Shown here in pieces: positions 53,940 to 64,000 of a DNA stretch of 64,000 nucleotides. Both the position numbers and the translations under genes were made by a program. The notes under the pieces are model-generated. The model saw only the letters and a program-made list of their open reading frames with translations. It did no database searches and had not been told where the DNA came from. This stretch comes from Monoplex corrugatus. Lineage: Eukaryota > Mollusca > Gastropoda > Littorinimorpha > Ranellidae. The stretch lies in the NCBI GenBank assembly GCA_030674185.1, contig CM060312.1, positions 61,820,078-61,884,077 on the forward strand. Reading direction: 5' to 3'. Numbering within the stretch: position 1 is the first letter of the stretch; each line of letters starts with the position of its first letter.

Positions 53940-54843
53940 CACACACATGGTTTTTGTGAAAACCCTTTTTTTTTATTCCACAGAAACAATTGCATCTTTG
54001 ACATTTAAAGAGGATATGCAGATCCTCACACCTGAGATTCATTGATGTTAGTTATGATGGAGATCCAATAAATGAAATGCACAAAACTTTCATGCAGATA
54101 ATATGCTGGGTTTGGTCCAAAAACACAACACAAAAAGACAGAAAAAAAAGATATTATACCCTGAGACGAAGACAACAAATGTAATACTGGACACTATCAC
54201 TTGTAAACAGTGTAAGACCAGTTGATTTCTACATCATTGTAACATTCTGAAGTACTAAAAATTTTTCATTTGAGGACGACTTTGGGGGAGGAGAGGGGAG
54301 AGGAGAACCAGAAAGCTTACCTAGGAAACCATGAATACTGATTTATATTCTTGCTTATCTTACTATACAAATTGTAATGCTGATTTCATTCTGACAGAGA
54401 TAGCAAAACCATCTCACACTAAAAGTGACTGACAAAAACATCATGTCTGGACATAAAAACTGAAAATAAATAATGATAATAATAATTTCTTTTTATCATT
54501 CATCAATATTAATATTTAAAAGGCTTACAATAACAACAACAAAGAATGAAAACAACAAAACTCCAAAAGAACACAGACAAGAATGTCAAAATAATTCATA
54601 ATCACTCCCCACCCCACCCCCAATATTTTTTAATCATATTAATTATTATTGATAACTGTAACCTTGTAATTAATCTTATTTGTGTTTCAAGTCCTTATTA
54701 AACTAAACACAAAATCAAAGTCTATTCAACTAATTTTTCCATTTTTGGTCATATCATCACTTGGTCTGATGTCATGACCCAACCGTGAAAATCCATCCAT
54801 AAACATCCAGGAAATTTTGATCATATTTCAAATTTGGTCCATG

Positions 54844-54878
<35 letters not shown>

Positions 54879-56255
54879 TGTGTGTGTGTATATACAGCAG
54901 TGATTAAAACTGATTTAAAAGCGGTTATGATTTTTTTTTTTAAATAATAAACATCACACACAAAACTTAAATGAACTGTTTACAAGTAAACAATAGTTGT
55001 CACCTAAATCTAGCACACATTCTGACTTAACTGCTCACACAACTCATAAAGTGACACAATTTCACCTTGGCAATAGTTGGTATTTGTATATTTTCCTAAA
55101 ATTCAAGTTTCACCAACTTTACTCATCCAATTCATTGCTAGTGGCTGTCATTACAATCATTTCACAAAGCATGATTTTGAGTGTGAAGGGAAACAATGGT
55201 TAATTGGGTAATTACTGTCAGCTTTCATTAAGTACTAGAGTATGTCACTGATAGGCTTAACAAATCAAATTAAAACTGTGACAAAACACTCAAAAGTTGA
55301 ACGAAGAAACAAAATTTCTATACACTTCCTCATTTTACCAACCTTCAAAGAGCAAAGGAAAAGTAGTAAAGGTCATCAACTTTCAAGCAACTCACGTGGG
55401 CCATAAATGTAACAACACATAAACAGATCAATAAAAAAAATAAATGCATGAAAGAATGAATAAATAAATATATAAATGACTGACTGAATGACTAAATGAA
55501 TAAACAAATAAATACCATAAAATAACAAAACAATAAAAATAAAACAAAGAAAAGAAAAGAAAACAACAAAAGAAAAGAAATCTTGGAACTTTTAATTAAA
55601 TCAATGTAAAAAGAAAATAAAGAATAACTTACTAACTAAATAGATAAATGAACTATATAATATGAAATGACAACAAAAATTGAAAAAACAAAGAAAACAA
55701 CAAAAGAATAGTAAATCTGTTAAATTTTACTTCAATTAATCATTTAATGTAAAACAAAAGTTCCATAATGTAACCAACTTTCACCTGATACAACATCAGC
55801 ACATTTAGTTAACTTTTGACTCGACATTCAGAAAGTTAAACCCTGTGAATTTCAGTTGTTCAAAAGTCAGCGATGTCAAAAAATGAAGAAATTCCTTGGC
55901 GGAGACTTGATTCTGTTCTGTGCTTCGTTTTCATTGAACAGATCATTAAAGTTTCCATTTCACATAAATTTTCATAAACTGAAAGACATGCATACATAAG
56001 TTTTTAAATGTGAAAAATAATAATACACATTATTGGAACCCCATCAAAGTATTTTGAGTCACACATATGACAAGTTTTTGCTCATACAGACTAGGAAAAA
56101 CTCAAAGGTTTTTTTTTTCAAGGTGGCAGCTGAGGCAGAAAAATACTGAACATGAAGACAGTTTACAATCACAAAGAAAGAGATATGTCTTTCACTGCAT
56201 GCAAAAGATTTTAAACTTCTTCAAGAAGCTGAACTCTCAAAATGGACTGAAGACT
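53940..56255. other. 3' flank of the PRORSD1-like gene, AT-rich
   Basis: It probably contains the 3' UTR of the minus-strand gene ending at 56256; where the UTR stops is not visible. A CA-then-GT palindromic microsatellite lies at 54842-54893. A/T-rich AAATAAAT-type sequence occurs at 55430-55720. No other gene was recognised. Confidence 0.4.
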
Positions 56256-59038
56256 TTACAAAATGACAGGCTTGTGCCCTGTAAAGGCAAGGAAGGCTTT
56301 CAACCCTTTTACAGAAATCCCAGTGGTTGCAGTATTCACCAAAGGATGAAAGAGCAAACATTTTTCCCCTTCAACCTTAGCATCTCCATCTCCTTCTGGC
56401 TTATCTGAAGCACTCGCCCCTTTTGCCTCTCCACCACCATCTTCCTTAGAATCTTCCTCCCAGAACTTTCGATCTAGGATCAGCTTCACTTTATGATCAG
56501 AATCATTGATAAGGCCAAAGACAGACACACTACCTTGCTTTACGCCTAAAGTTTTGTTAAGATTTTCTTCAGAAGCAAAGCGAAACCCACCAGGAGCACC
56601 CACTTGCTTGGCCAAGTCATTAAGCTTGGTTTCTACATAGTGGGGTGCACAGTAGAGCCACAGATTTTTCTTCTTGTCATTCAAAAAGAGGTTCTTGGCA
56701 AAGATTCCACCCATCCGTGAGATGTGAGGAAGTGCTTGCTCCACTGTGAAAACCTGGGGGAAAAAAAGTCAGTTGTTAGCGTTAGCATAACCAACTGATT
56801 GAAAACCTGAAAAATGTCAGTTAGCATAACCAACTGATATCATTAGATGTAGAAGAAGAAGGAAAAGAAGGAGAATGACAATAATAATGCTGATGATGAT
56901 AATAACATCATTTTTATAGTTATCATTTTCATGTGCCACATCCTCATATAAAATCAAAATGCACAGTCTCATCATTCCCTAAAAGACTCATTTATGATGA
57001 CAAAAACTTAAGGAAACAAAGCACTTTTATACTCAGAGGGGGATAACAGTAGGGGAGTAGGATGAAATGGTGGGCACGAAGAGGGGGTATCACTGCTGGA
57101 CAAAAAGATAAGTCTTCACGTTAGAGTTGAAGGAAGACCCGAGTAGGACTGTGTCTTCACGTTAGAGTTGAAGGAAGACCCAAGTAGGACTGTCAGAGAA
57201 ACAGGGGAAGCTCATTTCAGTTGTATGGACAAGATACAGAAAATGAATGAGCAGCAACCAAATGTGGATCGTCAAGGAATTTGTAAACATAATACCAAAA
57301 GAGGTAATCACAAACATAAGTAACATATCATTAATAATCACTTGTAGCATAATGTTTTGATTTTGTATGAAATTCTCTGAAAAAGGCAACCAATGGAGAA
57401 ATGAAGGAAAGCGGTGACATGATCACACCTCTTCTTATGAAGGGCAAGATGGGCTGCAGAATATTCCGAATATGCTGGGGGCATGAAGGGCAAGATGGGC
57501 TGCAGAATATTCTGAATATGCTGGGGGCATGTGACAGAAGAAGCATGTAATTGTAAGTCAGAGAGCAGAGAGTTAATTGACACGAGACAAGTAAGTCATG
57601 AGTTTAGAATCTATTAAAATTGAAAGGTAACAGTGAATAGAACAGAAATTACACAGCTGACAGAAATCAGACTGAAAGGTTTGGGTGATACAGCATAATC
57701 AAATTTGAAATAAAAATCAACTGAAAATAAAAACGCATGACAGGATTTTCATCTGTCCTTTATATAGCAAGGAAATTTGGTCTGCAGGCAAGTTAGTGTT
57801 ATATAATATACCAGTAACAGTGTTGTGGTGAAGTGATTGGTGCTACAGACTACTGACTAGCAGATCATGGGTTCAAAAGTGTATCAGTCCAAAAAGTTAC
57901 TGTGGGACTTCTTAGCCACAATCAACTCTTACCACAAATTAAGTATGCTACAGGTTTGCTGTGAAGACTAAGACCACATAATCAAATTTCATCCACTTAA
58001 CAAATGTATCACTAAAGATGTTGATCATATTTAGTGACCAACACAGATGTTCGAACCACTGGATGCTGATACCAGGATATATTATGAAAGCGAACCTGGA
58101 TTACAGCCTTTCCATTAAGTATCAATATTATAATTTATATTATAAAATGGAGCTTACAGTATCATCACTCATTATCATAGCAGTGTGAAAACTTGTCCCA
58201 GATTCCATGGTCTTTCAAGCTCAACTGTCATGTCATCTCAGTTTTCAATGTGTCTGGATATGCGCTGGAGAGCCAAAATGAGTGGCATGGGGATAGTGAC
58301 ACAGAAGCAATGTAGGAGATGTCAGCATTAGTTATATATACCATCACTGAGATATACACACATGCATGTGCACTCACACTGACAAAACAAAATGTTCTAC
58401 ATCAGCATCATAACAGATTTTCCACCTTTCTTCTCCCCCCCCACCCCCCTCCCCCACGTGTGGGCGCACTTGCGCTGTCGGCTGTGTATCATTGAGAGAG
58501 AGAGAGAGAGAGAGATTATCCCTTTCAACAAAACCACTGTATTATGTGTATAGGCCATCATTCTGAATGAGGTAAGGCTACATTCTGTCGTTTCCATGGC
58601 AAACGAAGCAATCTGCCGACATTTTGGAATTCCGAGTAGCCCCGATTGCGTCATTCAACTGGCTGCTTGAATTTTAGACAACGATGCGTAGGCTATAAAT
58701 TAACGAATAAGTAACAAATTCAGACTTTTCTTTCAAACACGGGTTATCTGCTTCCACATCATGTCCAAATCAAGCAAAAACTACATTGCAACATCACAAT
58801 TTACTGTATTATTTATATATTAATATATAGTAGGCCCCTACAGAAGATTTACATATTTAGGTCAACTTCAACTGAATCTGTTTAGACCCGGTCTGCACTA
58901 TAATATCAACAACACATGCTGTTTATCTCATAATGCTGATAAGTGTATAATCACCTCTTCATGGTCTTCAGTGCGTGCAGTGATTCCAAGTTCTTCTAAT
59001 TTTGCAAGAAGATCACTTTTTTGCATGCATGACTCCAT
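56256..59038 (-). CDS. PRORSD1: ProX/YbaK-type prolyl-tRNA editing domain protein, two exons
   Basis: Exon 1 58955-59038 and exon 2 56256-56753 (stop at 56256-56258), both with GT-AG borders, give 193 aa. Exon 1 codes an N-terminal helix (MESCMQKSDLLAKLEELGIT); exon 2 continues VFTVEQALPHI and the YbaK/EbsC fold. A conserved Lys (K48, in AKNLFLNDKKK) probably corresponds to the catalytic Lys of the bacterial editing domain, and GHKPV (187-191) is the family GxxxP motif. The family hydrolyses Ala mischarged on tRNA-Pro in the cytosol. Unusual is an acidic, Gly/Asp-rich insertion at about 127-159, just before LLFHPLVNTATTG; it makes the protein longer than the roughly 170-residue mouse form. 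The ATG has a good context (TTCACCATGG), but a LINE starts just upstream. The symbol is by family resemblance. Confidence 0.9.
57113..57194. repeat. 41-bp tandem duplication in the PRORSD1-like intron
   Basis: Two nearly identical 41-bp units (TCTTCACGTTAGAGTTGAAG and on), differing at one base. Confidence 0.9.
57437..57530. repeat. 46-bp tandem duplication in the same intron
   Basis: Two 46-bp units (ATGAAGGGCAAGATGGGCTG and on) differing by one base. Confidence 0.92.
57818..58115 (+). mobile_element. Old tRNA-derived SINE copy, plus strand
   Basis: A diverged copy of the SINE at 34.5 and 38.0 kb, in the opposite orientation. The head reads TGTGGTGAAGTGATTGGTGC and B-box-like GGTTCAAAAG; the body keeps CCACATAATCAAATTTCATC, CCACTTAACAAATG and GATACCAGGATATATTATGA. 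The 3' end is eroded. Confidence 0.65.
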
Positions 59039-62000
59039 GGTGAATGATGGTGTGCGTGGACAAGCGTACGTACGGAGTGGTCAACAGGATAGATAACTCT
59101 GGACATCGAACTCTGCGAACGTTACGAAATGAATCCCAAAACGGTATATTATCATTTAATCCTGTATCGGTATGGGAACAGAGGATGGCAAAGAGAAACG
59201 AGGGGATATACACGAAGATAAACAATGAAATCAGGAGTAGGCGCAATGAAGCTAAGGATGCTTGGCTGAAACCCCAACATGCTTCGACTCCAACAAGAAG
59301 TAGCCAGCAAGATAGGTGGAAGGAAAGACCCCTGCGTGTTTTGAACATTAACTTTCAATCAGCCAGTTCCAAAAGAGCAGAAATTCCATACTTATTGGAA
59401 AGTCTGAAACCAGACATAGGCTAGTAATACTAATAGGCTCAGAAACTTGGTTGGATTCGACTGTGGCAACAGCAGAGATCTTCCCTAACTTGTACAAAGT
59501 CTACAGGAGAGACAGAGATCGTGGGGGAGGTGGTGTTCTGATTGCTGTTCGAAGCAATATTGACAGCTTTGCGGCCCCGGAATTAGAGGTTGACGACTGC
59601 GAACTCCTCTGGATACGCATTAGACTGCGAGGCAGGCGGGCACTGTATGTTGGTGCGTTCTATAGACCCGATGACGGCGATGAACCTAGTTTGAGGCACC
59701 TTGGCACGTCACTCCAGAGGGCTACCTGCATACGGAACTCGCTCCTGCTTATTGGCGGAGACTTCAACTTCCCAGACTGGGACTGGACCACAACAACACT
59801 GAAACCAAAGTCATCGTACTCTCGCCTGCATTATGACTTTCTCAACATGCTACATGATAATGGTTTGGAGCAACTTGTCAAGGAACCAACCAAAGAGCTA
59901 AACACATTAGATTTGCCCCTGACAAACTGTCCAGACTTTATCCCTCGAGTTGAAGTCGTACCAGGCCTCTCCGACCACTGCATACCATACTGTGAGATCA
60001 GCACCAGTTCTTGGAGAAAGAAGCAGACACGGCGCCAAATTCCCCTGTACGCCAAGGCGGACTGGGATAGTCTTAGGACAGCTGCTACAGAACTGAGTGC
60101 AGACCTACAAGACAAGTGCGATACAACGGAGGGGCTGTGGAAGACATTCAGCAATCCAGAAATTCATACCACACAAGACAGCCAGAACTAAGACCAACCA
60201 ACCATGGATCACACCAGGCATACGTCAGCTCATCAACAGGCGGGACAGAAAATACCGCATGATGAAGAAAACAGGATCTGCAGAGTTGAGAGAGGAGGTG
60301 AAGGTCCAACGGCGTATCATACAACGGCAGATCCGTCGAAGCTACTGGAGATACCTTAACTCTGTCTTCACTGAAGAGGCGACCGCCTACCAGGCAGGCA
60401 ACAAGAGGTTCTGGTCATACATCAAGAACCTGCGTTCAAGTAACGTCGGCGTTGCCCCACTCAAGAAAGATGGCCGCCTTACTTCAGACCCGAAAGAACA
60501 AGCAGAGTTGTTGAACGAGCACTTCCAGTCAGTCTTCGGGGATGGTCACGAGTACACAGCTGAGGAATTTGAACTCAAAACTGGAATGACTGACAAAAAT
60601 ATGCCGGCTATGGACAACATCACCATTAGCTGTGAAGGAATGAAGGGACTCGTGAAAAACTTAAACCCACACAAAGCAGGAGGTCCTGACGGTATAAGCC
60701 CGAGAGTGTTACAGGAGCTTGCGGAGGAATTAGCACCAGCGCTGACCACCATCTTCCAGTCATCGTTATCCTCAGGCATCGTCCCAACTGACTGGAGGAG
60801 TGCATACGTTACACCAATCTTCAAGAACGGTGAACAATATAACCCTGTTAACTACAGGCCAGTTTCCCTGACGTGTATCGTGTGCAAGCTCATGGAACAC
60901 ATAGTCGTCAGCTCTGTGATGTAGCACCTCGAGGCTCTCGCCATTCTCAATGACAGCCAACATGGTTTTCGACGGGGGCGATCATGTGAGAGCCAACTCC
61001 TGGAGTTTGTGGAGGAGTTAACCACCAATTTGGAGAATGGGAAGCAGACAGACATCCTAATCATGGATTTCGCAAAGGCCTTTGACCGTGTTAACCACAG
61101 TCTGCTGATCCACAAACTCCAACGCTATGGTATACAAGGCTCCACTCTCACATGGATCAACAGCTTCCTTAAGAATCGACGCCAAGCAGTCGTAGTTGAC
61201 GGTTACCACTCCTCCTATGTCAGCGTTAGGTCAGGAGTCCCTCAGGGTTCCGTGTTGGGACCTTGTTTATTCCTGGCCTATATCAACGACCTTCCGGACA
61301 AGCTGACGGCATTGGTAAGACTATTTGCGGATGACACAGCGGTGTACAGGGTTGTAGTCAACAGCGTACAACAAGACCAGCTACAGCAAGATCTCCAGCG
61401 CCTATCAGAATGGGAGAAGAGCTGGGACATGCTGTTCCACCCTGCAAAGTGGGTGTCTATGCCAGTCACCAGGAGCAGGAGCCCACTGGATCACTCCTAC
61501 ATCCTGCACGGCCACAACCTGGACACCGTCCACACAGCCAAATACCTGGGCGTCACACTACATCGTGAAATGACATGGGACACCCACATCAAGGAGACGG
61601 TAAACAAAGCTAACCGAATGCTGGGTTTCCTCAGGCGCAATTTAAAGATCAGCTCCAGTTCCATCAAGGAGAAGTCGTACAAGGCGTTCGTGAGACCCCT
61701 TCTTGAATATGCATCATCAGTATGAGATCCATACACACAGAAGAGCATAGACAAGTTGGAGGCCGTTCAGAGACGTGCCGCCCGTTTCGTGCTCAACCGA
61801 TATCACAACACATCAAGTGTCAGCCGATTGATCGACCAACTGGGCTGGCCATCTCTTGAGCAGCGAAGAAGAACCACACGCCTGGGGTTCATTTATAAAA
61901 TCCACCATGGACTAATCCAGTGCCCAATTATCAGGAGCAAGCTAGTCCCACCCCCACCACGACAGCGCCGTACCCACAACCAGCAGTTCTGCCTCATCAA

Positions 62001-62325
62001 CACCAGAACTCAGTACAGAGGTGGCTCTTTTCTACCCAGGACTGTTGGGGACTGGAACCATCTTCCCAACGAAACAGTAGAGGCAGCAACAGTCGATGCT
62101 TTTGTGTCGCGAGCCTCCACCCAACAGTGAGTTTCTGGACACCACGTGGCCCTTTCGGTAACGGATTTCAGCAATGTCTATGGACAATGAGAATAGTGAA
62201 ATGATCGGAGCTTACGAATGGACTGTGTCTACAACACCCCCCCCCCCCCCCCTTTATGTGCCGGAATGATCATCCTCAAGATCGTGGGCACCAAAGGAAA
62301 GAAGAAGAAGAAGAAAACAAAATGC
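59039..62325 (+). mobile_element. Nearly full-length CR1/jockey-like LINE, inactivated
   Basis: In order: an N-terminal part (59.04-59.33 kb); an APE-type endonuclease (RPLRVLNINFQSASSKRAEI; SETWLDS in a shifted frame; GGGGVLIAVRSNID; GGDFNFPDWDW; GLSDHCI) to 60.0 kb; then the RT from 60.2 kb (PWITPGIRQLINRRDRKYR, FWSYIKNLRSSN, GPDGISPRVLQEL, NYRPVSLTCIVCKLMEHI, DFAKAFDRVNHSLL, SGVPQGSVLGPCLF, LFADDTAVYR) and a C-terminus ending VDAFVSRASTQQ with a stop at 62130. The 3' UTR has a C15 run and ends in an AAG-rich tail (about 62300-62325). It is dead: a 14-bp insertion at about 59420, a frameshift near 60130-60180, TAG at 60922 and TGA at 61723. A related fragment with the same tail type lies at 29955-30200. 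Confidence 0.88.
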
Positions 62326-64000
62326 AAAGAAATAGAAGACCGACACAAAAATGGATCCTCAGGGTATGTAGGCCTTCAGACGAACTGAAGAAATTGTACA
62401 CAGGAAAGACATGCGCATCAACTGGCTGCTTAAAATCGAAAGATGGTACGCTTATCATGGAAAAAGACAAAATATTAGACAGATGGGGAGAGTACATTAA
62501 AACCTTTTTGAAGATGACAGAAACGAAGAACACATTATAAGAAAGAACTTTGAAGGACCACCAATAATGAAAGATGAAGTTAGAGCAGCACTGAAAAGGA
62601 TGAAACCAGGAAAAGCCCCAGGACCAGACAACATTACTACAGAGATGATTGAAGCCCTGGAGGAATTTGGCATAGAAAAAATAACAGTCCTCCTAAATGA
62701 AATTTACGACTCTGGAAAAATCCCCAAAGATATGTCAAAATCAATTTTCATTGCACTTCCAAAGAAGACAGGGGCTACAGAAAGCGAACTCCATTGTACA
62801 ATCAGTTTGATGAGTCATGTAACAAAAATCCTATTAAGAATAATCATGATGAGGACAAGGAATAAAATCAAAAGAGAAATAGCAGATGAACAGAGTGGAT
62901 TTGTGGAAGGGAAAGGAACTATTAATGCCATATACATCCTAAGAACTATCATAGAGAGGTCAATCGAGATGAATAAGGATTTATATTTATGATTTGTTGA
63001 TTATACCAAGGCTTTTGATTGGGTTAGACATGAAGAATTGATCAAGCAACTGGAGAGACTCAATGTTGATGGAAAAGATTTACGAATAATTAAAACTATG
63101 TACTGGGAATAAACAGCTGCAGTGAGAAAAGAAAACGATATAAGCTCTTTCTTAAACATCAAAAGAAGAGCCAGACAGGGTTGTGTTTTGTCACCAGATC
63201 TGTTTTCACTTTACAACGAAAACATCATGAGAAACCTAGAGGAAGACCCTGGATTATGGAGGAAAAATGATAAACAACATTCGATACGCAGATGACACCG
63301 TGCTAATTGCAGAAAATGAAAGGGACCTACAAAACCTTGTGAATATACTAGAAATAGAAAGCAAAGGTAAGGGGCTGGAACTAAACAGCAGGAAGACTGA
63401 AGTCATGGTGATCAGTAAAAAACATGAAATCCCCTCATGCAAAATAACAGCAAACGGCACAACTTTGAGACAGGTTGATAAGTTTAAATACCTGGGAACG
63501 GTCATTTCACCAGACGGCATATGAACATCAGAAATAGCCAGCAGAATTGGCCAAGTCAAAACAGCATTCAAGAAGATGAAAAGCATTCTTACCAACAAAT
63601 GCCTGTCAATTAACATCAGGAAGAGAGTTCTTAAATGTTATATAGAACCAATACTGTTAAATAGTCAACAAGCAAAGCCAGAACAAGATTGAGGCAGCCG
63701 AGATGTAGTTTTCTAAGAAGAATGTTGAGAGTTCCATGGACAGCAAGAAAACAAACGAGACAGTCTTGATGGAGGCAGACAAAAGAAGATCATTCATAAA
63801 GAAGATTAGGAAAAGATAGGCAACATTTATAGGCCATTTTATGAGGAAAGGAGAATTAGAGCACCTGGTCACAACCGGAAAGCTGGAGGGAAAGAGAGCA
63901 CCAGGTAGACCCATGGAGAAGATACTAGACGGACTTGCAGAGTGGCTGAAGACAAAGAGGGTGGAAGAGATGCTTGAGGCAACAAGAGATAGAGACAAAT
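62326..64000 (+). mobile_element. RTE-like LINE, 5' truncated, runs off the window
   Basis: It begins directly after the tail of the previous LINE, without the endonuclease. It has KDGTLIMEKDKILDRWGEYI, VRAALKRMKPGKAPGPDNIT, ADEQSGFVEGKGTINAIYIL, FVDYTKAFDWVRHEELI, RRARQGCVLSPDLFSLYNEN, the catalytic IRYADDTVLIAENE (63.27 kb, shifted frame) and a C-terminal region matching 21.97-22.66 kb to GRPMEKILDGLAEWLK. TGA at about 62990, TAA at about 63110, TGA at about 63522, a frameshift near 63255 and a small deletion near 63657 (compared with the 22-kb copy) make it defective. Its 3' tail lies beyond the window. Confidence 0.88.

Overview
The window looks like nuclear DNA of an invertebrate, most likely a mollusc and probably a gastropod. 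The evidence is a receptor of the GRL101 type (LDLa modules, a lectin-like domain, leucine-rich repeats and a rhodopsin-type 7TM, first known from the snail Lymnaea and expanded in molluscs), intron-containing host genes, and dense non-LTR retrotransposons, SINEs, MITEs, minisatellites and microsatellites. No prokaryotic gene, CRISPR array or operon is present.

Layout. 1-24 kb is almost gene-free. It opens with a decayed 18S rRNA fragment (1-205), then holds a chain of minisatellites with units of about 58, 36, 35, 35, 62, 43 and 38 bp. Between them lie a frameshifted GRL101-like receptor pseudogene (10.4-14.3 kb, minus strand) and a 5'-truncated LINE with an intact reverse transcriptase ORF (19.1-21.2 kb, minus strand). 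25-31 kb is a retroelement graveyard: a broken LINE of a second family (25.5-28.8 kb), tandem copies of a roughly 300-bp repeat with a nested LINE end, and RTE-like 3' ends.

33.6-49.4 kb is a complete eight-exon gene on the minus strand for the mitochondrial carnitine/acylcarnitine carrier (SLC25A20, 299 aa, no frame breaks). Its introns carry two tRNA-derived SINEs, three of the four copies of a 193-bp palindromic TTAA-flanked MITE, a 334-bp MITE with 15-bp terminal inverted repeats, several LINE fragments and very long CA/GT tracts on both sides of exon 4. 49.4-56 kb is intergenic, with a tRNA-Ile-like relic and the fourth 193-bp MITE. 56.3-59.0 kb is a two-exon gene on the minus strand for a ProX/YbaK-type prolyl-tRNA editing domain protein (PRORSD1-like, 193 aa). 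A nearly full-length but broken LINE (59.0-62.3 kb) begins within a few bases of its start codon, followed by a 5'-truncated RTE-like element that runs off the window end.

The two host genes act separately: one in fatty-acid import into mitochondria, the other in translation fidelity. The remaining structure reflects repeat dynamics. The most distinctive item is the 193-bp piggyBac-like MITE, whose four copies have exactly equal length and a nested palindrome. Because both host genes read cleanly, the many frame breaks in the receptor and LINEs are more likely real decay than general sequencing error.
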